The translations under genes and the position numbers were made by a program. Shown here one piece after another: positions 34,101 through 46,322 of a stretch of DNA of 64,000 nt. The stretch's first letter is position 1. The number at the start of each line of letters is the position of its first letter. The notes under the pieces are model-generated. The model searched no databases, was not told where the DNA came from, and saw only the letters and a program-made list of their open reading frames with translations. The stretch comes from Primula veris (taxonomy: Eukaryota > Streptophyta > Magnoliopsida > Ericales > Primulaceae). The stretch is taken from NCBI GenBank assembly GCA_963682055.1, contig OY821744.1, positions 7,294,835-7,358,834 of the forward strand, written 5' to 3'.

Positions 34101-37100
34101 TTAAGAACGAAACTTTCGCTCTGCTTAACCCTATGCTTGTCTCTTTAAGTTTTTGGAGTAGTGGACAATAATATAACTAGTGTTCCGCATATCGATATTT
34201 CATTCTTATTATACAACTTACACACAAAATTCGAGTTTTAGTTCACCTGATCGTCATCTTTCCTTATCCAATTTCTAGCAGTTCCTTTTTGGAAGCCCCT
34301 ATGCATAGCTTTGTGTATTTGATATGTCACAGAGAATCCTAGCTATCATGCTTCTGGCTGCCAAATATGCTACTTATGAATGGTTGTAACAAAATTGACG
34401 TGCTGTATTGGCAGGCAGGATTGCTGAGCGCTTATATCATCAAAAAGTTGTATTTTGGAAGGTACATGGTTTCTTACCTTTGTTTGCCTCATCATGTCTT
34501 CTCAATTTGAACTTCACTTATTCTGTGGATAAACTTAAAAAATCAAGATTATCTCAGGGTAAATATCACTTTAGTTCACCAACTTATTAATCTCTACATA
34601 TAAGAACACCATACCATTAAGTTTAGGGGGAATTAGCATAAGCATACCCTACACCTATTATATTAACAAAAACTGTGAGTAAAACAAGAGGAATACTTCT
34701 TATTATAATGAATCAAAATCCAATACAAATACAGACTAAAAGTCTCCTTTATATAGGCAGACAAGACTAACAAAATAACCTAACAACATTCCTAAAGGTT
34801 AGGGGAATATCTCTACAGATATTAACTTGACTAAAATAGAATGATATTGTCTAATCTAATCTATCAAATAACAGCAGAATATATCTAATTTACAGCAGAA
34901 TATATCTAATTTACAGCAGAATATTTGCTATATCGTGGTCATTTATTTCACGCCAACACTCCCCCTCAAGTTGGATCATAGATATTGATCATGTCCAACT
35001 TGCTAATAAAGAACTCAAATTTGTCGCTGAACAACCCTTTAGTGAAGATATCTGCAGTTTGATGATCAGTTGGAACATAGATGATACACATTCTTCCAGA
35101 ATCAACTTTTTCCTTGATGAAGTGTCTGTCGATCTCTACATGCTTGGTTCGGTCATGATGGACTGGATTGTGTGCTATACTTATTGCAGCTTTGTTGTCA
35201 CTGTACAACCGCATAGGTAGGGAGATATCCATCTTGAGTTCATCAAGAAGTCTAAGAATCCAGAGCAGTTCGCACATGCCCTGAGCAAGAGCTCTAAATT
35301 CAGCTTCGGCGGAGCTTCTAGCAACAACATGTTGCTTTTTACTCTTCCACGTCACTAGATTTCCATACACAAATGTGCAGTACCCGGTGGTTGACCGTCT
35401 ATCATTCGGACCTCCGGCCCAATCAGCATCGGTGTAGATCTCTACTCGCCGATTATCTCCTCTCTTGTAGAACAGACCTCTTCCCGGAGTCTTTTTCAGA
35501 TAATGCAAAATTCTGAAAACTGCTTGCATGTGATGACTCCTTGGAGCATGCATGAACTGACTTACAAGGCTCACTACGAAAGCAATGTCCGGTCGGGTGT
35601 GAGACAAGTATATTAGCCTTCTAACAAGGCGTTGATATCTCTCTTTTTCCACAAGCTCTCCATCGTGATCATTAAGCTTAATGTTAGGATCAAGAGGTGT
35701 TGAAACAGGTTTGCTACCGGTCATACCTGTCTCCTTGAGGAGATCGACAATGTATTTCTGTTGAGTGATAGAAATACTTTTTTTAGACCGAGCAACTTCC
35801 ATGCCTAGGAAGTACTTAAGGAGACCAAGATCTTTGATCTCAAATGCTCGAGCCAACTCCTTTTTTAATTTCTCAATCTCAGCTGAGTTGCTACCTGTGA
35901 CGATCATATCGTCTACATACACGATTAAGATTGTAATTTCCCCCTGATTCGAGTGTTTAAAGAACAATGTATGATCAGCCTGTCCTTGAATAAACCCAAG
36001 TTTCTTCATCGTTTCTCCAAACTTCTCAAACCACGCTCGAGGGGATTGCTTGAGACCGTATAAAGACTTTTTGAGGTGGCACACGAGTCCCTTATTTTCA
36101 TCACTGTGGAATCCCGGCGGAATATCCATGTACACTTCTTCCTCGATGTTGCCGTTGAGGAATGTATTCTTGACATCGAGTTGGTATAGCGGCCAATCTT
36201 GGTTAGCAGCTAGAGACATGAGAACCCGCACAGTATTGAGTTTGGCTACTGGTGCAAATGTCTCCGAGTAGTCAACACCATATGTTTGGGTAAATCCTCG
36301 CGCAACTAACATCGCTTTGAACCGTTCAATGCTCCCATCAGCATTAAACTTAATGTTGAAAAGCCATCGACACCCAACAGTCTTCTTGTCTCTCGGCAGC
36401 GGCACAAGAGACCAGGTTTCATTCTTCTGCAGTGCTTTCATCTCTTCAAATACAGCTTCTTTCCACTCGGGTGACTTCAGTGCTTCATGGACATCTTTCG
36501 GAATCGCTGCAGATTGTAATTCGATGGTGAATGCCTTGTATTGTTGAGACAATTTCCCATACGACAGTTGTTTTTGAAGAGGGTATTTGGTGCAGTTTCT
36601 CACACCTTTCCGAAGAGCTATTGGAAGGTCATCAACTCTGTTTACATCATCTACATGTTCATCAATAATATTAAGTGGACCAACAAAATCCATACCTGTC
36701 TCATTTTGCACTTCTTGTTCAGATTCCCTCGGTTCAGATTCTGGTGTAGTTTGGAGCACTGGGGCAGCATGTACTACATGAGGGTTTTTTCGACGAGAGT
36801 AAACACGTACTACCATCGGGTTCCCAGCCTGTTCACTTGTTCCTGAATGTGCATTTTCGGGTTGACTTGGGACACTATTGTGGCTGATCGAGTGGGTCGT
36901 GTGGTCAATGACCAGGTTAGGAATTGTTGTTGTTTGCTCCCAAAAATGAGCTTCACCTATGTTCTCCCCCTGAAGCGATGATTTGGGATAAAAAGGAACT
37001 GATTCGACGAATGTGACATCCATGGTAATAAACAATTTTTTGGTAGTTGGATCAAAACATTTGTAACCTTTTTTTTTGGACGAATACCCAAGGAAAACAC

Positions 37101-40100
37101 ATTTTATAGCTCGGGGATCAAACTTAGAGCGGTTCTGAGAATGGATATGGACATAGGACACACACCCAAAGACTCAGTTTGGAATTTCGTTGTGAAAAGA
37201 TGAGTATCAGGGTACGTGTCTAGGAGCACTTGCAAAGGTGTTCGGAACTTCAGGACTTTCGATGGCAGACGATTAATTAGGTATGAGGCTGCAAGAACAG
37301 CTTCCCCCAATAGTATTTAGGAACATTTGTGGTGAACATAATACTCCTAGCAATTTCTAGAATGTGGCGGTTTTTTCTTTCCGCCACCCCATTTTGTTGG
37401 GGGTGTTCGTGCACGAGCTATGGTGGACTATGTCAGTTGCAGTGAAGTAAGGACCTAGGACATCATTTAAGTACTCTTTTCCATTATCACTTCTAAGGAC
37501 TTTGATACATGCATTAAATTGAGTTTTAATCATGGTGTGAAAGTTATTGAAAGTGTATGCAGTATCAGATTTTTCTTTCATTAAATAAATCCAAGTCATG
37601 CGAGAGTGATCGTCAATGAATGTGATAAACCATCGAGTCCTACTCATGTTGGACACTCTAGATGGACCCCACAAGTCAGTATGAATGAGTGAGAAAGGGG
37701 TTGAGGCAATATAGGGTCTTGATTTAAAAGGTACACGAGTATGCTTAGCTAATTGACAAATCTCACAATGAAACGAAGACAGATTTTTATTGATGAACAA
37801 ATGAGGAAATAATTTATTCAGATATGGAAAACTAGGGTGACCCAATCTATTGTGCCACAACATTATTTCACTATGTATGATTAACGTAGAAACAAACTTG
37901 CAAGCAGATGTGTGGGCTTGTTCACTCTTGAAAGTTCTTGTCTTCATGTAGTACAACCCTTCATGCTCCATCGCAGTCCCAATCATCGTCCCCGAGAGAT
38001 CCTGAAAGACACAAGAATTTAGGGTAAAGTGAGCCACACAGGGTTGAGACCGAATGAGTTGACTAATAGACAACAAGTTATAAGACAGTTTGGGAACATG
38101 TAACACGGAATGTAGTGTTAGACGATCAGAAAGTATAACCGATCCTTTGCCGGCTACTGAGGAGAGTGAGCCATCGGCAATGCGAACTTTGTGAATACCT
38201 GAGCACGGTGTGTAGTTTGAAAACAAGTGCGATGCTCCTGTCATATGATCGGATGCGCCCGAATCTACAATCCAATCATCAACATGGGTCACATGGGAGG
38301 TTAGGGCTGTGCTAGGATTACCTTTTTTCGCCACAGTGCAATGATGTTGCTTCATAGGCGCCGAGGAGGTTGAGGTGGCACTGAGAAGGAGCTTTAGTTG
38401 CTCGATTTGTTCCGCTGAGAAAGGTAGTGGGCTGGACGTGCTGTCCGCGTGGAATCCTTTGGCATCAACAGATTTACGCATGCGATGTTGGTCGGGGCGT
38501 CCATGAAGCTTCCAACATATTTCTTTGACATGACCAGTACGCTTGCAATGCTCACAAAACGGGCGAGTAGACTTGGAGCTAGGCCGAGAATCCCCAAAGG
38601 AAGGAGTCTGATCACCACCCGGATTGTGACGAAAGTTGGAGAAGTTTGAAGCTGCAAGGGCTGTAGCCTCCATGATAGACTCCGTTTCGGGTACAAGCAT
38701 GACTTTGCGCCGAGTCTCTTCTCTGCGTACCTCAACAAAGGCTTCACGCAGAGTAGGAAACGGATCACGACTTAGCACGCGGCCGCGTGCGTCATCAAGT
38801 TGCGGCGAGAGGCCATAGAGAAAATCAAACACACGTTCCTTCTCCATACGCTGGGCAGAAAGCTTAGCATCAGCAACACACTTCCACTCATTGGAGCAGT
38901 ATTGGTCGTGTTCCTGCCAGAGACTACAAAGAGCACTGTAGTATTCGGTGACGGAGAGAGCCTTGACGTTGTTCGCGAAGCTTCGTCTTGATCTCGAACA
39001 CCTGAGAAGCATTCCCCAGATCCGAATAAGTCTCATGAATCGCAGTCCAGAGATCTGCAACCGTCGGAAAAAACATGTAAGTTCTTCCGATGTGCAGATC
39101 CATGGAATTGATGAGCCATGTCAAGACCATGGAATTTTCGGCATCCCATCGTGCATAAGTGGGATCAGTTGACGCCGGAGCTGGTGTTGCACCAGTGATA
39201 TAACCAATGCGTCCTTTGCCACGCAGGAAAAGAGAGACAGACTGCGACCACTGCAAAAAGTTTTTTCCGTTCAGTTTATGAAGGGTTATTTGCAGTGATG
39301 AGTTGTCTGATGAGGCTGCGGGCAAAGGAGAGGCAAAATTGCAGTCATGAGTGGTTTGAGAAGTAGAATTGCGCTTAGCGCAAGCTGCAGACTCAGCCAC
39401 ATCCGAATTTGGCATGGCTGAAAGCTATAGGATTGATTGGAATAGCCGTATCGGCTCTGATACCATGTGAGTAAAACAAGAGGAATACTTCTTATTATAA
39501 TGAATTAAAATCCAATACAAATACAGACTAAAAGTCTCCTTTATATAGGCAGACAAGACTAACAAAATAACCTAACAGCATTCCTAAAGGTTAGGGGAAT
39601 ATCTCTACAGATATTAACTTGACTAAAATAGAATGATATTGTCTAATCTAATCAAATAACAGCAAAATATATCTAATTTACAACAGAATATTTGCTATAT
39701 CGTGGTCATTTATTTCACGCCAACAAAAACATACCCTCAAAAGTTACATTATCAAAAATATACCTTCTATTAATAATTAATAAAAAAACAAAAAACCCCA
39801 TTCATCCATCCTGATCTCTTTCCTCTCTCTCTCCTCCTCCTTCTCGCTCTCTCTCCTCCTCCTTCTCCCTCCCTTCGATCTCTCCTCCTTCCTCTCTCTT
39901 TCCGATCTCTCTCTCCTCCTCCTTTTCTCTCTCTCTCCGATCTCTCTCTCTACGTATGAACTTTTTGAACAAGGATATGAAATTTTGGTTATGTTTTTGT
40001 TAATTAGAAATTTTTGGGTATGTTTTTGTTAATTTAGTTTAAAAAATAGTATGTTTTGTTAATTTATAACAATCTAAACACAGACCGACACAACGTTAAA

Positions 40101-42981
40101 TAATTGTTATACCATATTATCAATTTTCACAATCTAGACACCATAAGTACAAAACTCGAATATTACTACACCAACCTATCACAGTCCACAAGTGCTTACA
40201 GTGCTTAAATTTAGTGTTCACAATTAGTACAAAGCTGAAGCTTTAGAGTTGAAATATTGACACTAGTGTACAAAAGAGTTGAAATATTGACACTAGTGTA
40301 CAAACTGTTAGATTTGGTATACGTAAGTGTCAAAATTCGATACGTTAGGGTATAAACTATAAAAGTGATACTTTCCCATCATCTTATGATGTGATTAGGA
40401 GTCATTTTCTTTGGAACCTATGTTTCTGGTATGCATATATTATGGAACAGCTATTATTATTTTTGCCTATTGAAAGTGTAATATTCTTCTAAAAGTTACT
40501 TGATCAATTATAGGCACTCCACTGATCGTGAAGTGGCTCTTATGACTCTGATGGCTTACCTTTCCTATACAACGGCCGAAGTAAGTTTTGCTTAGGCTTT
40601 AAGCCCTTCATCGAACTTAACCGTGTAATTTATTACTTAAGACGGTATTCTAATGATATTTTTTTGGAGTTCAGTTGTTTGACTTGAGTGGGATTCTCAC
40701 CGTCTTCTTTTGTGGAATTGTTATGTCTCACTACACATGGCATAACGTGACGGAAAGTTCAAGAGTAACTACCAAGTACTCAATTCCAGGCTTTATATTT
40801 TTATAAATTTCTGGAACTTGCTAGTGAAGTAACCATGCTATACTAACTTAAACTTTGTTTGACCAACTGGTGCAGGCACGGTTTTGCAACATTGTCGTTT
40901 GTTGCAGAGGTCTTAATCTTTGTTTATGTCGGTATGGATGCCCTAGATATTGAGAAATGGGGATTCGTAAATAAAAAGTACGTGTGAAAACTCCTCACTT
41001 AGATTATTCTCATTTTACCATGCCTTTTTGTTGTAATAACTTAGTACTCGAATATTCTCTCATTTGTTATTCTGGTTTTTCTAAAATTTCAGTCCTGGAA
41101 CATCAGTTGGAGTTAGCTCGGTTCTGCTAATCTTGGTTTTTGTTGGAAGGGCTGCTTTTGTATTCCCTTTATCCTTTCTAATCAACCTCACCAGAAATTC
41201 TGACAGTGAAAAAATGAATATCAGGCAGCAGGTATGTATTTGTAAATTTAGTTGTCATATATTTTTAGACATTTGAGGCCGTAAGTTAATCCGAGCTATT
41301 CGAGCGTTGTAGATTACTATTTGGTGGGCTGGTCTAATGCGAGGGGCTGTCACAATGGCTCTGGCTTATAATCAGGTAAGCATGCTTTTATATGCCTATC
41401 AAATTAAAGTTGCAAGGGGAATATTTGGCAAGTTTGTTACTCTAATGCATATTGATATATATTTTTTCAGTTTAGGGATATTTTTTTTGGTGTGGATGCG
41501 TGTAGTTTTACTTTCTAGTGCATATTGAAGAGTACTTCATTTAGAACTTAAATTTGTTGCATTTGTAGTTTGCAAAGTCAGGTCACACTCAACAGCCAGG
41601 AAATGCAATCATGATCACCAGCACTATCACTATTGTGCTTTTCAGTACATTGGTATGATTCCTGTAACACTTAAATCCCATTTCAGTATATTGTGGTGGG
41701 CACTTTATCTTGATCTATTGATTATTGTTGGAACTATACCTTTTGGGGTTTTCTTATCACAAACCCTCACTTTTGAAGGTTCAGGAAGTTTTTAGGCTCT
41801 GTTAGCTTCACATGAGGGATTGGAAAACTTTACAAGTTGTGTAACATTTCTAAAATGTGCTATTTTATAAATTTGAGGTAGCATCAGCTATTTTACAAAT
41901 AGTTGTGTGATACATCTATTTGGAAGATTCATCAGTCAATTAACAAAAGCAAGCAAAATTCAGTGGTAAAGGAGTGGCCAGAACTCTACAAGCTTAATAG
42001 TTGCAAGCTGAACCAAACTTAAAAATTGAATTGGAAGTAGAAACGATGAGAATACTTGAAGATTTAGCTTTTAATAGTCTTTTGGCTATATCTAATTGAC
42101 CATTTCTTGGACTTCTTTGAAAACTAGCACTTTGCTACTTGATTTACAACCAAACTACAACATTGTTAAGATAGGTAAGGCATCTATGTTTTCCTTGAAC
42201 TCTACGAGGCATATCAAATCAGAACGAATGAACTTCTAGTAACGAAATTCTTCTGGTACCAAATAATTATAGTCATTTAATTACTCTGTCTACTTCTCAC
42301 ATTATATGATTTTACATTATTATCGTAATATATTCATCTAATTAATTGACCAACAGGTCCAAATATTACTTATAATGATAACTACTTTGAAAAAAAGAAA
42401 AGAATATTCAAGGCTGCATACTTACTTTAAATCCGTTTATACATAGCTGATAACTATTTGACGAAAACATATTTTTCTTTGAGAAATACATCTTATGTTG
42501 CCCTTTTCCTGTTTATACTTTGTTCTACTCTCTAAGTTCCATCTAACAACAAAATTCAAGCTTAAATATTTATGTATAATCTGGCTTTATTTATCTTCTT
42601 TAAGTCTTGGCTACCTGCAGATACGTGTCCTGCTGAATATTTACTTACGTACTCAAATATTTTTAGGTGATTGGGATGATGACAAAGCCCCTTGTGGGAT
42701 TATTATTGCCTTCACCTAGAAACTCGATCAGTACATTCTCATCCGGCCCATCTAGCCCAAAATCATTGGCATTGCCACTCATTAGCAGTGAACAAGTCTC
42801 AGAGCCCAATACAGAGGTCCATAACCGCCCGACAAGCTTCCGAATGCTCTTATCAACACCGACGAACACAATCCATTTTTATTGGAGAAAATTCGATGAT
42901 GCTTTTATGCGCCCTGTTTTTGGAGGAAGGGGATTTATACCTAATGCTCCCGTCTCACCTACTGACATGAGCGTTTATTAA
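31197..42981 (+). CDS. NHX: vacuolar Na+,K+/H+ antiporter, NHX family (14 coding exons)
   Basis: Exchanges cytosolic Na+ or K+ for vacuolar H+. It acts in vacuolar pH, K+ storage and salt tolerance (family knowledge). Exons: 31197-31373, 31704-31822, 33095-33192, 33304-33363, 33770-33816, 33890-34084, 34415-34461, 40514-40580, 40675-40775, 40876-40977, 41093-41231, 41313-41375, 41569-41652, 42667-42981. They sum to 1614 nt (537 residues), near the usual 538. All introns are GT-AG. Landmarks are LLEENRWFNES, the amiloride-type motif at 85-94, GAILSATDSVCTLQVLNQD, GEGVVNDATSVVLF (Asn188-Asp189), FFCGIVMSHYTWHNVTESSR, and the vacuolar-clade tail FDDAFMRPVFGGRGF. The motif reads LFFNYLLPPI where LFFIYLLPPI is usual. 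Two ATGs (31197, 31200) are in frame; the first is chosen. Intron 7 holds a Copia insertion, yet the exons are intact. The exact paralogue (NHX1-4 group) is not resolved. Confidence 0.93.
34674..34958 (-). repeat. Copia 3' LTR
   Basis: 285 bp, TG..CA ends. It carries an extra copy of the CAGCAGAATATATCTAATTTA unit (about 25 bp) compared with the other LTR. Confidence 0.93.
34966..39415 (-). pseudogene. Copia gag-pol, broken by frameshifts
   Basis: ATG at 39415 opens gag (KLNGKNFLQWSQSVSLFL). The frame shifts near 38950 and gag continues with a zinc knuckle, CEHCKRTGHVKEICWKLHG. Protease follows at DWIVDSGASDHMTG, and integrase at HNRLGHPSFPYLNKLFPHL..CEICQLAKH, HTDLWGPS and LRSDNGKEY. Two more shifts lie near 37375 and 37150. 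From 37161 a 731-codon frame to 34966 covers the end of integrase (KCVFLGYSSKKKGYKCF), reverse transcriptase (GCRWLFNIKFNADGSIERFK, the YVDD box, SLYGLKQSPRAWFEKF) and RNase H (YTDADWAGG, SSAEAEFRALAQG). At least three shifts mean it cannot make a full polyprotein, although RT/RNase H is intact. LTR similarity suggests a fairly recent insertion. Confidence 0.93.
39466..39725 (-). repeat. Copia 5' LTR
   Basis: 260 bp, TG..CA ends, followed on the minus strand by the TGGTATCAGAGC primer-binding site. Confidence 0.93.
39820..39955. repeat. (CT)n / CTCCTCCTT simple sequence
   Basis: CT-rich tract within the MITE-like element of NHX intron 7. Confidence 0.85.
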
Positions 42982-43725
42982 TGTCGATCTAATCTTAGAT
43001 TTTAACTATAATGTTGGTTTCCGGAGCGTTGGATGCTTGTAGATAAAACTTGGTCTATATATAAATTGTGTTATGGCCTTTAAGGTTGATATGTATATCA
43101 GATTCTTGAGGGGTAAAAATACATATTTTGCTTGTTGGCAATGAAATTTTGAGTTCTGCAACTTTGTATAGCAAGTTTATACAAGTCGTCCATTACAACA
43201 AAACGAAAAAATTATGCACTGTAATCACTTGACAAACCCGGGAACAGAGTAGGATTGTGGAGCGGAAGTTTAGTCTAAAATTTTTCACATTAACAGATTT
43301 TCCCCAAGTTTCTGATCACCCCTATTTCTCCTATTTCCGTCTCAAAACTCTCTCGTACATGGCTGAAATGTTTTTTTTAAAATGTAATCATATAGTTGAG
43401 GTAAAAAACTACACGAGTCTAATGCAACATATATTTTTTGAGAAATTTTCCTAAACTAAGTGATTTTAAATATACATAAAAAGTAGTGTTCAGATTTTTA
43501 TGAACAATTTTTGGTTCTGCCATAAACTTTAAATTTCGTCAAAAATCAAAACTTAATATCTTCTAATGTGGGTTTCACCAACATTTTAATAATTCAATAT
43601 AGTTTATCATGCATAACCCTAAGTAAATTTCTATCATCTTATTGTGTACTTTTACATACAATTATACTGTTTTTCAGAAAATCCGACTAGTTTTGTATGC
43701 ATGTTCAAAAATTCATAATCGGGAC
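42982..43725. other. NHX 3' flank, nothing else recognised
   Basis: Likely 3' UTR in the first 150-200 bases (no canonical AATAAA seen), then AT-rich DNA without a supported gene. Confidence 0.45.
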
Positions 43726-44612
43726 AATTAACAAAAACATATCCTACCACTATTATATTAACAAAAACATATCATAATAACTTAAATTATCAAAAACATA
43801 CCCATATATATTTATTATTTCTCTAATTATAATCAGACCATAATCTAACCTCTCTCTCTGTCTAACCGCAACTCTCTCTATAATCGCACATCTCTCTCTA
43901 ACACACGATAATCGCACATCTTTCTAAAACGGGCTAATCACCCACATCTCTCTCTCTAAGACTAAAAACTTACAAAATATTCATTTACTAATTATAAAAC
44001 GTCATACCCTAATTTTAAAATTTCATATCCTAAATGTTCTAGATCACAATCAAATATCTTCCTACCCTAATTTCAAAATTTCATACCATAATTTTAAAAC
44101 TTCATACCCTATATATGAATTTCTCTCAATATTGTATATATGGATTCTCCTCTTTTAACTTAAAACCCACAAGTTTTACAATAGTCTCAAATCTCAATAA
44201 ATAGAAAACAATCTCACCAATTACATATATTTTTCATATATTACGGGGTATTAACCAGTGTAATATTTGTGTATTACGTATGTATATATCTGTATTTATA
44301 TGTATATGGATGTTTATATAATCTAAATGGTGTTCGGTAGTCAGTGACAGGTTTTCGTGGTGGAGGAGGAAAGAGAGATAGAGTGGGATATGAAATAAAT
44401 ATAAAGAGAAGAATGGATGAGAGAGAGTAAGATGAGAGAGAGACAGAGAAGAATTGGTGAGAGAGATAAGAACGAAGGAGAGAGAGAGTAAGATGAGAGA
44501 GAGAAATAAGAGAATAAACAATATTAAATTTGGTTCTGTATGTTTTTATAATGAAAAGTTTTTGGGTATGTTTTTGTTAATTTAGTTTAAAAATTGGTAT
44601 GTTTTATTAATT
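43726..44612. mobile_element. second copy of the MITE-like element (887 bp)
   Basis: Starts AATTAACAAAAACATATCCT and ends GGTATGTTTTATTAATT, inverted ends shared with the split copy at 34631-40064. The next inner block, TTGGGTATGTTTTTGTTAAT, is also shared. Interior is CT- and GA-rich; the minus-strand Leu/Ser-rich ORF across it is a by-product. Confidence 0.7.
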
Positions 44613-44652
44613 TATCTTTAATAGAATATATAAATTCACCTAGTAGGGGTAC

Positions 44653-45106
44653 GGTTAGAGCAACAGTGATTTTACCCCATTTCTCTATCTCCTTCCCTGT
44701 CTCATTGCTTATTTTATCCAAAAAAAAATTCTAAAAAACTTGAAAAAAATTGTACAATTACTATAATACATGTATCAATACATTTCAATAATTATTTTTA
44801 AAAAAAAATCCGTACAAAATTTATTTTGAAATAAATGTATAAATTAATGTAAATTAAACATTAAATATTAAAAAAATTGTATAAAACAATATTATGTTCA
44901 AATGTTTTAAAATTTGAATACAATATAATATAAAAGTTTATAAATTTGCGGTATAAGTTGTGAAAATTTAAAATTTGAGTGAAAATAAGCAAGAGCGTAC
45001 GGAAGGAATAGAGAATATGGATAGAAGATTTGTACTACATGAGTCTAGATTATTTTTTTGAAAAATCATAAATGTATCATATCTTTTACCCTGTTGCTCT
45101 AACCCA
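44653..45106. mobile_element. MITE with GGTTAGAGCAACAG ends
   Basis: Left end GGTTAGAGCAACAGTGATTT. Right end reverse-complemented GGGTTAGAGCAACAGGGTAA. About 454 bp, AT-rich, non-coding. No clear target duplication. Ends of this kind are common in plant MITEs; the superfamily is not assigned. Confidence 0.6.
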
Positions 45107-45645
45107 AATTATTTATTGATGTAAAATATTAGAGTATATATAACTTTTCCCACACACAAATGCAGAATCACTAATATACAATATTTTTTTGAAGGGTAGA
45201 ATCATTTATATTCAATGCTTACTATATTCGGTCTTCTTTATCGCTCCTAGTAGTGACAATTCGTATTTTCTTAGATAAAATAAGTTGTGTCATGTATGTA
45301 CCTTTTAAGTCATTTTGTTGTAAAATAAAAAATTTCAAAATTGTAAAATTAATACTTTATGTAACTTATATTGTAAAATAACGTGTCTTTTAAATACGTT
45401 ATATTGTAGAATAATGTGTGTTCTAAAATTGTAAAATAACGTGTGTTTTCAGGGGTTAATATCATTTTAGTGTCATGAATTTTGAATCATATTTACTTAA
45501 GTGACCTGAGTTTCAAAAATGTTGAATTGATGATCCAGGTTTCATATATACTTTGATTTAGTGGTCTACTTAACTTTTTTAAACAATTGCAATACAGCAC
45601 ACTTAATTTAAAAATTAATAAAATAGACACTGATTTGTTGAAAAT
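45107..45645. other. intergenic, nothing recognised
   Basis: AT-rich. A loose repeat of AAAATAACGTGT(G/C)T occurs near 45375-45450. No gene. Confidence 0.5.
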
Positions 45646-46322
45646 GACAAAACTAACTCTTTAATTTTGTAATTTTTGTAAAAGACACGTTTTCCAATAA
45701 GCAAACTTTTCTTTATAATAAATACAATTTTAGACATAATTTTTGTTCTTTTCAGAAAGGTTTTAATCTGTAAAAAAATTATTTTAATCAGTAAAAATTA
45801 CACTACATCCGTAAATAATTTTTGATAATTAAAGAAAAGTGTACGGATTAATATTAAAAATTGTCTGGTAAATTACAGAAAATTATTAAAGAAAATTACA
45901 TAGAGTTATCGCACATAAAATTTTATGTCCCCATGACTTCAGCATGGAGTTATACTATTTTTTTCGTAACAAAAAGGTTCACAAAAAGACAAATTGAGAC
46001 TTTTAACAAACTATCAAATAATCAAGATACGCGTAGTGTAATTTTCTTTAATATTAATCACTAATTTTTTTTAATTACCAAAAATTATTTACGGATGTAG
46101 TGTAATTTTTGTGGATTAAAACAATTTTTTTAAGGATTAAAACCTTTCTGAAAAGAAAAAAAATTAAATGTAGTGTTTATTTTGCTGGAAAAATTGTATT
46201 CAAAGTTGTTTTTTTTCTTCAAAAATTATGTCTAAAATTGTATTTATTATGAAAAAAAAGTTATCTTATTGGAAAATGTGTCTTTTACAAAAATTGTAAA
46301 ATTAAAGAGTTAATTTTGTCAT
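45646..46322. mobile_element. foldback element with long inverted arms
   Basis: About 677 bp. The left arm starts ATGACAAAACTAACTCTTTA. The right arm reverse-complements to ATGACAAAATTAACTCTTTA. The arms stay alignable for about 200-250 bp (shared: TTTTACAAAAATT, CAATTTTAGACATAATTTTT, ACTACATCCGTAAATAATTT). Non-coding centre. Long arms suggest a Mutator-like or foldback element (inference). No target duplication seen. Confidence 0.7.

Larger units (their letters stand above)
34674..39725 (-). mobile_element. Copia LTR retrotransposon (5.05 kb) in NHX intron 7
   Basis: Target duplication AAAAC at 34669-34673 and 39726-39730. LTRs at 34674-34958 (285 bp) and 39466-39725 (260 bp) start TGTGAGTAAAAC and end CACGCCAACA in plus orientation. 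They differ by a few substitutions plus a roughly 25-bp extra repeat unit in the left one. The primer site next to the 5' LTR reads TGGTATCAGAGC (initiator tRNA-Met type). The polypurine tract TTGAGGGGGAG abuts the other LTR. Order gag-protease-integrase-RT-RNase H defines Copia. It lies antisense to NHX. Confidence 0.96.
34631..40064. mobile_element. MITE-like element in NHX intron 7, split by a Copia insertion
   Basis: Left part 34631-34673 (AATTAGCATAAGCATACCCT, then TATTAACAAAAAC). Right part 39726-40064, ending GGTATGTTTTTGTTAATTT..GTATGTTTTGTTAATT. The ends are inverted repeats of AATTAACAAAAACATACC. Without the Copia and one target copy it is about 380 bp. A second copy stands at 43726-44612. 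The interior of both is CT/GA-rich simple sequence. Confidence 0.7.

Noticed and set aside
35765..38991. Plus-strand ORFs across the Copia element
   Set aside because: Antisense shadows of gag-pol.
44234..44521. Leu/Ser-rich minus-strand ORF
   Set aside because: Translation of GA/CT simple sequence inside a MITE-like element.
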